A DNA stretch of 13,267 nucleotides from Clostridiales bacterium (lineage in GTDB: Bacteria > Bacillota > Clostridia > Oscillospirales > Oscillospiraceae), in contig JAJQFX010000239.1 in the NCBI GenBank assembly GCA_021200895.1, positions 1 through 13,267 on the forward strand. Reading direction: 5' to 3'. Position 1 is the first letter of the stretch. Every line of letters starts with the position of its first letter. Of this stretch, positions 7,801 to 13,267 are shown piece after piece. The position numbers and the translations under genes are program-made. The notes below the pieces were generated by a model, which saw only the letters and a program-made list of their open reading frames with translations, was not told the origin of the DNA and made no database searches.

Positions 7801-8376
7801 GAGGCGGCGGATGCCGGAGATAACGTCCTGCTGCTCCGCGATGCCGTGGTCCTGCAATTCCAGATAGTAGTTGCCCTCCCCCATGATGTCCAGCATGGTC
7901 AGGGCGTGGGCCTTGGCCCCCTCGTAGTCGTGGTTCACCAGCAGCCGGGGCAGCTCCCCCGCCAGGCAGGCGGACAGGGCGATGAGGCCCTGATGGTGTT
8001 CCCGCAGCAAATCCAGGTCGATGCGGGGCTTACCGTAAAAGCCCTCCAGGTTGGCCTGGGACACCATGTAGGACAGGTTCCGGTAGCCCTCGTTGTCCCG
8101 GCACAGCAAAATCAGGTGGCGGCTGTCCCGGTCCAGGCCGGGGTCGCGGTCAAACCGGGTGCGGGGGGCCACATAGACCTCACAGCCAATGATGGGCTTT
8201 ATCCCGGCGGCGTTGCAGGCCCGGTAGAAGTCGATGACGCCGTACATGACGCCGTGGTCAGTGATGGCCACGGCGTTCTGCCCCAGCTCCTTCACCCGCT
8301 GGGGGAGGGACTGGATGCGGCAGACGCCGTCCAGGAGGGAAAATTCGGTATGAACGTGCAGATGGACAAAGGACAT
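4888..8376 (-). CDS. dnaE: DNA polymerase III subunit alpha (DnaE1-type)
   Basis: This is a C-family replicative polymerase subunit, 1162 residues, a normal length. The N-terminal PHP domain (about 1-270) starts HLHVHTEFSLLDG. By eye it keeps all nine metal-ligand positions of active PHP domains: His7, His9, Asp16, His41, Glu66, His87, Cys137, Asp205 and His207. The palm has GPGRGSAAGS (354-363) and PDIDMDF (395-401), giving catalytic Asp398 and Asp400; the third aspartate is Asp548 in KMDFLGL. A sliding-clamp-binding motif, QFDLF, is at about residue 908. An OB-fold follows near RVRIAGIVAVSR through LEDDTGSMELLVF, with a short C-terminal domain. The ATG at 8376 has AGGAGGGAG 7 nt upstream. 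The gene follows the unknown 126-residue protein by 45 nt. Many Clostridia also encode PolC; whether this one does is outside the window. Confidence 0.97.
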   Translation of the reverse strand: MSFVHLHVHTEFSLLDGVCRIQSLPQRVKELGQNAVAITDHGVMYGVIDFYRACNAAGIKPIIGCEVYVAPRTRFDRDPGLDRDSRHLILLCRDNEGYRNLSYMVSQANLEGFYGKPRIDLDLLREHHQGLIALSACLAGELPRLLVNHDYEGAKAHALTMLDIMGEGNYYLELQDHGIAEQQDVISGIRRLHAETGIPLVTTNDAHYLEQKDAKAQDVLMCVQMAKTLDDPDRMRFESDQFYLKSEAEMAALFPEFPEAISNTQKIADQCNVTFEFGHYHLPEFQYPEGYDGPSLFAKLCREGFEQRYPTNPEGYAQRLQYEMDMIQQLGFVDYFLIVADFVGYAKSVDIPVGPGRGSAAGSMVSYCMGITDVDPMKYGLYFERFLNPERVTMPDIDMDFCYRRRQEVIDYVQRKYGADHVAQIVTFGTLQAKGVVRDVGRVMGMSYSEVDQIAKQIPNALHMTLDDALKLSKPLKELYDNDPRVHELIETSKAIEGMPRHASKHAAGVVITRLPVYDYVPLAKNDESIVTQYVMTTLEELGLLKMDFLGLRNLTVLDDAQRMIRKKVPDFDLHNIPEDDPAVFQMLQEGRTSGVFQMESAGMTGVCVQMKASSIEDLTAIVALYRPGPMESIPRFIQCKLNPEKVTYRHPMLEPILSGTYGCIVYQEQVMMIFQQLAGYSLGGADMVRRAISKKKAKQIEQERHSFIYGDPSRNIKGCIANGIPEETAQAIYDEIYDFANYAFNKAHAVSYAIIAYQTAWFKYYYPQEYMAALLTSVLDSSSKIAEYIAECKDMGIALLPPDVNESDADFSVSGDNIRFGLAAVKGVGRGVIEAVTRERAERGPFQSFQDFCERASGSDMNRRTVENLIRCGAFDSFGVRRSQLLQVMNQVLDGIALERKQNLEGQFDLFGGMTGEPRKRPETPLPNIPEFSKQELMAMERETTGLYLTGHPMDEYREVVKRRASTRIGPILSDFAQEGGPTTFFDEQRVRIAGIVAVSRTKTTKTNKLMAYVTLEDDTGSMELLVFARVLEQAGNYLTVGAPILAEGRLSVRDEKPPQLLVESISPLAQEDSPAPAPAGEQAARPGVIPNAQRIWLRFPSQDTPEAKKAHQMLVMFPGTGRMIFYYADTGVRERQPCLIHTSLVRELKALLGEENVVVN

Positions 8377-8421
8377 GGTGAGGCTCCCTCCTGTTTCAGA
8401 GTTTCGTTGGGGAAAACGCTG

Positions 8422-8802
8422 CTACGTCTCGTCCAGATAGACCTCCACCCGGGCGATTTGGTCGCGCCTGGCCTGGGCGAAGGCTTTGGACGAGCGGATG
8501 TACGCAAAAATGGACTGCTCCAGCTGGTCGCTCCACACGGAGGTGGAGAGGAAGCGGTTCAGGGGGCTGGGCGGATAAAGGATGTCCAGATGAATCTGCA
8601 CATATTCCTCGTCCTCATTGGGGAATTGCCGCACCAGGGAAATATAAAACATCGGCTTCCCGGTGAAGGAGAAGCGTCCCGTTTCAAACAGAATCAGGTC
8701 GTCCGCGATGGGAATACGGCACATCCCCTCGAAGGCGTCCACAAGTTCCTCCAGCGTCATGCCGTCGGTAATCACACGGTTCAGATAGTCCAGCGCTTCC
8801 AT
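8422..8802 (-). CDS. Unrecognised 126-residue protein between LOR protein and dnaE
   Basis: I do not recognise the family. The protein is acidic-to-neutral and soluble-looking, with no signal peptide or membrane segment. An N-terminal helix-like part (residues 1-28, with MTLEELVDAFEGM) is followed by likely beta strands (DDLILFETGRFSF, MFYISLVRQF, YVQIHLDILY; about 34-76). A C-terminal helical stretch follows (about 90-118, ending QARRDQIARVEVYL). It is probably a real gene: the ATG at 8802 has GGAGGAG about 11 nt upstream, it fits a 34-nt gap after the LOR gene and a 45-nt gap before dnaE, and its orientation matches the operon. The alternating charged and hydrophobic pattern suggests a small alpha/beta fold. 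No function is assigned. Confidence 0.75.
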   Translation of the reverse strand: MEALDYLNRVITDGMTLEELVDAFEGMCRIPIADDLILFETGRFSFTGKPMFYISLVRQFPNEDEEYVQIHLDILYPPSPLNRFLSTSVWSDQLEQSIFAYIRSSKAFAQARRDQIARVEVYLDET

Positions 8803-8836
8803 GTTCCGTTCAGCTCCTCCGGCAGAAATGGGGTGG

Positions 8837-9313
8837 TCAATCGTTATCGCTGCAATTCGCCGCGTCGATGGCGATGGCGATCATCAGGCACAGCAGCTCA
8901 TTGGCGGGGTCGGGGATGTGGAGGACGTAGGTGTCCCCCCAGTGCAGCGGCTCCTTGGTGATGTGGAGGACGTAGTTCCCCACGGCGTCCACCACGTCAT
9001 AGTCCCAGCCCCAAACGTCTCCCTGCACCCGCCAGCCGTTGCAGTCCAGGTTGTAGCGGGGGCGGAAGAGGGTCAGCTCCTTTTTCAGCGCGCCCAGGGA
9101 GCGCCCGCCGATGACAATTTCAAACTCCGGCAGGAAGCGGAAAATCTTCTGGTGGATGGAGGCCAGGGGGCGCTCCTGCATATCGTAGAGGTAGATTTGA
9201 TGGCCCAGGGTCAGGAACTCCGCCTTGACGAAGTAGAGTGGGCGCTGGTTTGCGTCATATACGTCATAGGTGTCCGTCCAGCTGAACACCCGCTGCTTGA
9301 TGAGAAGCTCCAT
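8837..9313 (-). CDS. LURP-one-related (LOR/YxjI-like) family protein
   Basis: This 158-residue protein has the features of the LOR/YxjI family, a tubby-like beta-barrel fold: the opening MELLIKQRVFSWTDTYDVYD, YFVKAEFLTLGHQIYLYD (about 27-44), the IHQKIFRFLPEFEIVIGG segment (53-70), LKKELTLFRPRY (76-87) and GWRVQGDVWGWDYDV (93-107). The hydrophobic C-terminal segment LLCLMIAIAID (140-150) is typical of the barrel's central helix and need not be a membrane anchor. Bacterial members have no firmly established biochemical role; lipid or membrane association is suggested for the wider tubby-like group. The ATG at 9313 has an excellent AAAGGAGG 8 nt upstream. The gene begins 37 nt after the whiA stop. 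Confidence 0.85.
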   Translation of the reverse strand: MELLIKQRVFSWTDTYDVYDANQRPLYFVKAEFLTLGHQIYLYDMQERPLASIHQKIFRFLPEFEIVIGGRSLGALKKELTLFRPRYNLDCNGWRVQGDVWGWDYDVVDAVGNYVLHITKEPLHWGDTYVLHIPDPANELLCLMIAIAIDAANCSDND

Positions 9314-9350
9314 AAAAGGGGCCTCCTTTCCGTGTGTGGTGGGGAATCGC

Positions 9351-10274
9351 TTACGGCGTTCCGCCGCTCTGGCCCGGCTCCTGCGCCAGCTCGGTCAGCT
9401 TCCGCAGGCGGTGGTTCAGGCAGGACTTGCTCACCGGCGGCACGCACAGCGCCGCCAGTTCGGACAGGCTCAACTCCGGGTGCTCCACCCGCAGGCGGGC
9501 GGTCTCCCGCAGCTTGTCCGACAGGTGGGGCAGGATGCCTCGCTCCTCCAGCCGGCGGATGGCGGCGATTTGCTCCTGGGCGGCGGCCACCGCCTTCTCC
9601 ACATTGGCCACGTCGCAGTTGTACTGCCGGTTGACGCCGTTCACCAGGTTCTTCTCCAGCTTGGCGTTCATCACCTCCATGGCGGCCACCGGGGCCCCGA
9701 TGGTGGTGAGGAAGTCGGCAATGGCGTCGCTCTGCTTGAAATAGGTCAGGTAGCTGGCCTTCCGCCGGGTCTCCCTGGGGGAGAGGTTCAGCTCCGGCGC
9801 CAGGGCCTGGAGTTCCCGGTGGACGGCCAGGTGGCTGGTGGACAGCTCCAGGTGGTAGCGCTTGGCGGGGTCGGTGACGCTGCCGCCCACCAAAAAAGCC
9901 CCCCGGAAAAAGGCCGCCTTGCAGCAGTCCTTTTCCAGCGCGGCGTAGTTGATGTGCAGGGCCACCGCCGTCTCCGGGCTGTAGCCGTAGGCGTCCAGCA
10001 CGGTGCGGATGGCGGCGGGTTCGGTCATGCGGAAGGTCATCTTGTGTCCGGCCACGATTGCCTCCGGCAGGCAGTCGAACTTCACGCCGAAGGCTTTCCG
10101 GAACAGCCGGGGCAGCCGCTGGGCCACGTCGGCGGACTGGGTGGTGATGCGGATCTCCTGAGGGGTGAAGGCGTTGCAGAACAGCAGCGCCCCGTAGGCC
10201 TCCGCCTGGGCGCAGCAGCTGCGGCTCAGCTTTTCCCGGCAAAGCTCCGCCTTGGTGTCAGAGGAAAAGGACAT
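9351..10274 (-). CDS. whiA: DNA-binding protein WhiA
   Basis: WhiA proteins are DNA-binding regulators of sporulation and division in actinobacteria; in Bacillus they affect cell division and chromosome segregation. The 307-residue length is typical. The N-terminal degenerate homing-endonuclease-like (LAGLIDADG) domain shows the characteristic RGAFLVGGSVTDP (124-136) followed by YHLEL. The C-terminal helix-turn-helix is at about 265-293, with HPELSLSELAALC and PPVSKSCLNHRLRKL. As usual for the family, the endonuclease catalytic acidic motif appears degenerate. The ATG at 10274 has GGAGG about 9 nt upstream, and the yvcK stop codon directly abuts that ribosome binding site, implying coupled translation. 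It follows yvcK in the conserved order. Confidence 0.96.
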   Translation of the reverse strand: MSFSSDTKAELCREKLSRSCCAQAEAYGALLFCNAFTPQEIRITTQSADVAQRLPRLFRKAFGVKFDCLPEAIVAGHKMTFRMTEPAAIRTVLDAYGYSPETAVALHINYAALEKDCCKAAFFRGAFLVGGSVTDPAKRYHLELSTSHLAVHRELQALAPELNLSPRETRRKASYLTYFKQSDAIADFLTTIGAPVAAMEVMNAKLEKNLVNGVNRQYNCDVANVEKAVAAAQEQIAAIRRLEERGILPHLSDKLRETARLRVEHPELSLSELAALCVPPVSKSCLNHRLRKLTELAQEPGQSGGTP

Positions 10275-10287
10275 CTTGCTCGCCCTC

Positions 10288-11328
10288 CTATCGGTCCAGG
10301 ATGTAACGGATGCCGTCTGCCGTGCTGACCCGCAGGCAGCGGTCCTGAATCAGGGCCATCAGCGCCTCGGCCAGCTTGATGGGGTCATGCCGGGCCTGAT
10401 TGGCCAGCTTTTCGTTGGACAGGGGGGCGGTCACCAGCTCCACCCCCATGGCCTCCACCGCCTCCCGGTCAATCAGCAGGGGGGCGGCGTTTTCCGTCTC
10501 GTAGCGGGCGGCCACCGGGCTGGGGATGGGGGCGGAGTTGGCCAGGCACACGTCCACCAGCTTCCGGCCTCCGGCGTGCTTGTGGAGGGCGGTCAGGTGG
10601 TCGGACAGGGTATAGCCCTCCGTCTCTCCCTCCTGGGTCATAATGTTGGCCACGTACACCCGCAGCCCCCGGGACTCCGCCACGGCGGCGGACACCCCCC
10701 GCACCAGCAGGTTGGGGATGATGCTGGTGTACAGGCTCCCCGGCCCCAGGAGGATAACGTCCGCCTTGCGGATGGCCTCCAGGGCGTCGGGCAGCGCCTC
10801 CGGCCAGGCCGGGTCCAGGGAGACCCGGGTGATGCGGCAGCCCTGCTCCTTCTTGAAGGAGAAGATTTTGGACTCCCCCCGGACGGAGGTGCCGTTCTCA
10901 AACTCCGCCACCAGCTCGATGTTGGCGTTGGTGACGGGCAGCACCCGCCCGGTGATGGCCAGCACCTGGCTCATGCTGGACACCGCCTGGTCAAAGGAGG
11001 GGTAAATCTCGTTCAGTGCTGCCAAAATCAGGTTCCCCATGCTCTGCCCCTTCAGGGAGCCGTCATGGAAGCGGTAGGCGAACAGCTGCTCCATCACCGG
11101 CTCACAGTTGGCCAGGGCCTGGAGGCAGTTGCGCACGTCGCCGGGAGGGGGCATCCCCAGGTCGTGGCGGAGCATACCGGAGCCGCCGCCGTCATCCGCC
11201 ATGGTGACGATGGCGGTGATGTTCTGGGTGTAGAATTTCAAACCCCGCAGCATGGTGGAAAGGCCCGTGCCCCCGCCGATGGCGACGATACGGGGCCCGC
11301 CCCCTACGGGAATATGATACATGGACAT
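10288..11328 (-). CDS. yvcK: YvcK family gluconeogenesis factor / UDP-sugar-binding protein
   Basis: In Bacillus, YvcK is needed for growth on gluconeogenic substrates and for normal cell shape. It binds UDP-sugars and connects carbon supply to peptidoglycan synthesis. The CofD-like fold is marked by IGGGTGLSTMLRGLK (17-31), MADDGGGSG (43-51), PPPGDVRNCL (60-69) and LLGPGSLYTSIIPNLL (193-208). At 346 residues it is slightly longer than the Bacillus protein, mainly at the two ends. The start is ATG at 11328, with GAGG about 11 nt upstream; a second ATG at 11322 is further from that site. Only 13 nt separate it from rapZ and 13 nt from whiA, so all three should share one message. Confidence 0.95.
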   Translation of the reverse strand: MSMYHIPVGGGPRIVAIGGGTGLSTMLRGLKFYTQNITAIVTMADDGGGSGMLRHDLGMPPPGDVRNCLQALANCEPVMEQLFAYRFHDGSLKGQSMGNLILAALNEIYPSFDQAVSSMSQVLAITGRVLPVTNANIELVAEFENGTSVRGESKIFSFKKEQGCRITRVSLDPAWPEALPDALEAIRKADVILLGPGSLYTSIIPNLLVRGVSAAVAESRGLRVYVANIMTQEGETEGYTLSDHLTALHKHAGGRKLVDVCLANSAPIPSPVAARYETENAAPLLIDREAVEAMGVELVTAPLSNEKLANQARHDPIKLAEALMALIQDRCLRVSTADGIRYILDR

Positions 11329-11341
11329 ACGAACGGCCGCC

Positions 11342-12208
11342 TCACTTTCGATCCCGGGCGATGTCCCGGTGATGCTCGGTGACAGGGAAGCCCATCCCCC
11401 GCACCATCGTCGTGGTGCTGTGGCACAGGGCCACGCTCCGGTGCTGGCCGCCGGTGCAGCCCACGGCGATGGTCAGGGCGGTCTTCCCCTCCTTGGCGTA
11501 CAGGGGGAGGAGGAAGGAGAGCATCTCCTCCAGCTTATCCAGGAAGGTCTGGGTCTCCGGGTACTGGTTCAGGTAGTCCAGCACCGGCTGGTCCAGCCCG
11601 GTCAGCTTCCGCAGCTCCGGGATGTAGAAGGGGTTGGGCAGGAAGCGCACGTCGAAAATCAAGTCCGCCTCCAGCGGGAGGCCGTACTTGAAGCCGAAGG
11701 ACATGACGCTGACGCTCATCCCCGTGTTGGTGGTCTCCCCCAGCCGCTCCAGCAGGGTGCTGCGGAGCATGGCGGTGGTGGCGAAGTTGGTGGAGTCAAT
11801 GATTTCGTCCGCCCGCGCCCGCACCGGGGCCAGCAGCGTCCACTCCTTCTGCATGGCCTCCTCCAGGGAGAGACCCTCGCCGGACAGGGGGTGGCTCCGC
11901 CGGGTCTCCTTATACCGGCGGATGATGGTGGGGACGGAGGCCTCCAGGAAGAGCAGCGTGTAGTCGCACCCCTGCTCCTTCATCCAGTCCAGGGCGGTGA
12001 ACAGGGCGGCGAAGTTGGTGCCGCCCCGAATGTCGCTGACCAGGGCCACCTTCTCGCGCTGGGGGGTCTCCTCCATGCACAGCTGGACAAATTCGGGAAT
12101 CATCACCGCCGGCATATTGTCCACGGTGAAATAGCCCACGTCCTCCAGGAAATTGGCCGCCTGGCTTTTGCCTGCGCCGGACAGGCCGGTGATGAGAATG
12201 AACTTCAT
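11342..12208 (-). CDS. rapZ: RapZ/YvcJ family nucleotide-binding protein
   Basis: This is a P-loop ATP/GTP-binding protein. In enterobacteria RapZ is an adaptor directing RNase E to the GlmZ small RNA, controlling glucosamine-6-phosphate synthase. In Bacillus the orthologue YvcJ is linked to nucleotide binding and competence, and the RNA-adaptor role should not be assumed. The Walker A motif GLSGAGKS is at 8-15 (Lys14). The family's C-terminal signature GCTGGQHRSV spans 250-259. The 288-residue length is standard. The ATG at 12208 has AAAGGGGG about 9 nt upstream. The gene begins 46 nt after murB and ends 13 nt before yvcK. Confidence 0.96.
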   Translation of the reverse strand: MKFILITGLSGAGKSQAANFLEDVGYFTVDNMPAVMIPEFVQLCMEETPQREKVALVSDIRGGTNFAALFTALDWMKEQGCDYTLLFLEASVPTIIRRYKETRRSHPLSGEGLSLEEAMQKEWTLLAPVRARADEIIDSTNFATTAMLRSTLLERLGETTNTGMSVSVMSFGFKYGLPLEADLIFDVRFLPNPFYIPELRKLTGLDQPVLDYLNQYPETQTFLDKLEEMLSFLLPLYAKEGKTALTIAVGCTGGQHRSVALCHSTTTMVRGMGFPVTEHHRDIARDRK

Positions 12209-12254
12209 GGCAGGATGCCCCCTTTCGTAAACGTTGCGAATGCGTAAAGGCCGG

Positions 12255-13169
12255 TCAGCCCAGCCGCTTGATTTCCAGCTCCAGGGAGATACCGGTCTCG
12301 GCCTGCACGATGTCGTGTACCTGCTGGGCCAGGGCCAGCACGTCGGCGCAGGTGGCCCCGCCCTTGTTGATGATGAAGCCGCTGTGCTTCTCGCTGACCT
12401 GAGCGCCCCCTACCGTCAGCCCTTTCAGGCCACACTGCTGAATCAGGGCGGCGGCGAAGCCGCCTACGGGCCGCTTGAAGGTGCTGCCCGCGCTGGGGTA
12501 CTCCAGGGGCTGCTTGCTGCGGCGGCGCTGGTTCAGTTCGTCCATGCGGGCCTTGATGGCGGCGCTGTCTCCAGGGGCGAGCTGCAACAGGCCGCTGAGG
12601 ACGATTTTATCCCCCCCGGCGAAGGCGCTGCGCCGATAGCCGAAGCCCTGCTCCTTCCCCCGGAAGGTCTGCATCTCCCCGTCCAGGGTGACGCAGCGGG
12701 TCTCCACCAGCACGTCCTTCAATTCCCCGCCGTAGGCTCCGGCGTTCATCACCGCCCCGCCCCCCAGGGTGCCGGGGATGCCGGAGGCGAACTCCAGCCC
12801 GGTCAGGGCGTTCTTCTGGGCAAAGGCCGCCAGCCGGGCCAGCAGCACCCCCGCCCCGCAGCGGATGCGGCTTTCCGGCAGCAGCTCCAGCGTATCCAGC
12901 CCGTCCAGCAGGCGGATGACGAAGCAGTCTATCGGCCCATCGCTGCACAGCAGGTTGCTGCCGTTGCCCAGGGGCACCGGCGTAATATCCAGCTCCCTGG
13001 CCACCTGCAAGGCGGCCAGCAGCTGCGCCTCCCCCTTGGGGAGGGCCATCACCGCCACCGGCCCGCCGATGCGGAACGAGGTGTGGCGGCTCATAGGTTC
13101 ATTGCGGCGCACCTCCAGCCCGGGGCAGGCGAGGCGCAGCGCGGATTCTAACTGGTCAAAGCGGTTCAT
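12255..13169 (-). CDS. murB: UDP-N-acetylmuramate dehydrogenase (UDP-N-acetylenolpyruvoylglucosamine reductase)
   Basis: MurB is an FAD enzyme that reduces UDP-GlcNAc-enolpyruvate with NADPH to UDP-MurNAc, the second committed step of cytosolic peptidoglycan precursor synthesis. The FAD-binding part shows HTSFRIGGPV (29-38), LGNGSNLL (67-74) and GIPGTLGGGAVMNAGAYGGE (130-149). The C-terminal domain has SAGSTFKRP, with the expected proton-donor serine at about 229, and VGGAQVSEKHSGFI (253-266). The acidic residues near the end (ELEI) supply the usual glutamate. The layout is that of the shorter, Gram-positive-type MurB. The frame continues to a TTG at 13184, but the ATG at 13169 has GGAGG 6 nt upstream, and that Shine-Dalgarno would fall inside the longer version, so 13169 (304 residues) is chosen. 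It is the first gene of the visible cluster. Confidence 0.96.
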   Translation of the reverse strand: MNRFDQLESALRLACPGLEVRRNEPMSRHTSFRIGGPVAVMALPKGEAQLLAALQVARELDITPVPLGNGSNLLCSDGPIDCFVIRLLDGLDTLELLPESRIRCGAGVLLARLAAFAQKNALTGLEFASGIPGTLGGGAVMNAGAYGGELKDVLVETRCVTLDGEMQTFRGKEQGFGYRRSAFAGGDKIVLSGLLQLAPGDSAAIKARMDELNQRRRSKQPLEYPSAGSTFKRPVGGFAAALIQQCGLKGLTVGGAQVSEKHSGFIINKGGATCADVLALAQQVHDIVQAETGISLELEIKRLG

Positions 13170-13175
13170 GGGATT

Positions 13176-13180
13176 CCTCC
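13176..13180 (-). promoter_or_regulatory. Ribosome binding site deciding the murB start
   Basis: The minus strand reads GGAGG, 6 nt before the ATG at 13169. It lies within the in-frame extension that begins with TTG at 13184, so the extension is unlikely to be translated. Confidence 0.75.
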
Positions 13181-13189
13181 GCAAGTATC

Positions 13190-13223
13190 AAAATTTGCAT
13201 ACATATTCAGCATAGCAAATTTT
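13190..13223. promoter_or_regulatory. Operator-like inverted repeat over the murB promoter
   Basis: AAAATTTGC (13190-13198) and GCAAATTTT (13215-13223) are perfect 9-bp inverted arms separated by 16 nt. One arm abuts the putative extended -10 and overlaps its TGn bases; the other lies just beyond the predicted start of transcription. This is the geometry of a dimeric repressor site, but the cognate regulator cannot be named. A hairpin formed by the DNA or RNA would have a 16-nt loop and look weak, so protein binding is the likelier reading. Confidence 0.45.
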
Positions 13224-13237
13224 CACGGAAAATAGAA
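13209..13237 (-). promoter_or_regulatory. Putative extended -10 promoter for the murB operon
   Basis: On the minus strand TGC-TATGCT (-10 hexamer at 13209-13214) has the TGn extension. A weak -35 candidate, TTCTAT, is 17 nt upstream (13232-13237). The expected start of transcription is near 13202, giving a leader of about 30 nt before the murB ATG. The surrounding DNA is clearly AT-rich against a GC-rich background. The -35 match is poor, so the call rests on the extended -10 and the location. Confidence 0.45.
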
Positions 13238-13267
13238 GGGGGCAAATGGGATTTCTGGCGAATTTTT

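Noticed and set aside
6859..8961. A 700-codon open frame on the plus strand, spanning dnaE, the unknown gene and part of the LOR gene
   Set aside because: It crosses three minus-strand genes and their ribosome binding sites and has the same biased composition as the other antisense frames. It is a shadow of codon usage.
10252..11382. Plus-strand open frames opposite yvcK and rapZ
   Set aside because: They are antisense to well-supported family proteins with intact motifs, and I see no supported start site or recognisable domain.
1..13267. A new defence, mobile or biosynthetic system
   Set aside because: All but one of the genes belong to recognisable families with housekeeping or transport roles. 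No nuclease-effector pair, reverse transcriptase, integrase, toxin-antitoxin pair or large biosynthetic enzyme is visible. The only truly unassigned gene is the 126-residue protein at 8422-8802.

Overview
The window looks like the chromosome of a GC-rich Firmicute of class Clostridia, probably an Oscillospiraceae-type gut anaerobe. This is judged from the gene set, the strong GGAGG-type ribosome binding sites, the high GC and the style of the extragenic repeats; no taxonomic search was possible. Every gene I can support lies on the minus strand, so transcription runs from the high-coordinate end to the low-coordinate end.

Layout in transcription order: a putative extended -10 promoter overlapping an operator-like inverted repeat (about 13190-13237); murB (peptidoglycan precursor synthesis); rapZ/yvcJ (P-loop nucleotide-binding protein); yvcK (gluconeogenesis factor/UDP-sugar-binding family); whiA (DNA-binding regulator/sporulation-division factor family); a LURP-one-related (LOR/YxjI-like) protein; a 126-residue protein I do not recognise; dnaE (DNA polymerase III alpha subunit); a MATE-family efflux transporter; and an M16C (PreP/Cym1-like) insulinase-family metallopeptidase. 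An intrinsic terminator built on a perfect 32-nt palindrome (404-435) follows it. The first ~390 bases have no convincing gene and hold several hairpins and two related, inverted copies of an interspersed-repeat-like motif.

murB-rapZ-yvcK-whiA is a long-known conserved cluster linking cell-wall precursor supply, carbon/UDP-sugar sensing and division or development in Gram-positive bacteria, and dnaE is commonly close to it in Clostridia. Gaps are short (13-46 nt from murB to dnaE), so co-transcription is likely. The slot between whiA and dnaE, where many relatives carry an HPr/Crh-type gene, holds the LOR protein and the unknown protein instead. After dnaE the operon may be interrupted or attenuated: there are hairpins without T-tracts in the dnaE-MATE and MATE-M16 gaps.

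I find no CRISPR array, prophage, IS element, tRNA or rRNA, and no clear evidence of a new multi-gene system. The points most worth a second look are the LOR/unknown gene pair, a DnaE whose PHP domain keeps all nine expected metal-ligand positions, the inverted repeat over the murB promoter, and the repeat-rich region at the left end.
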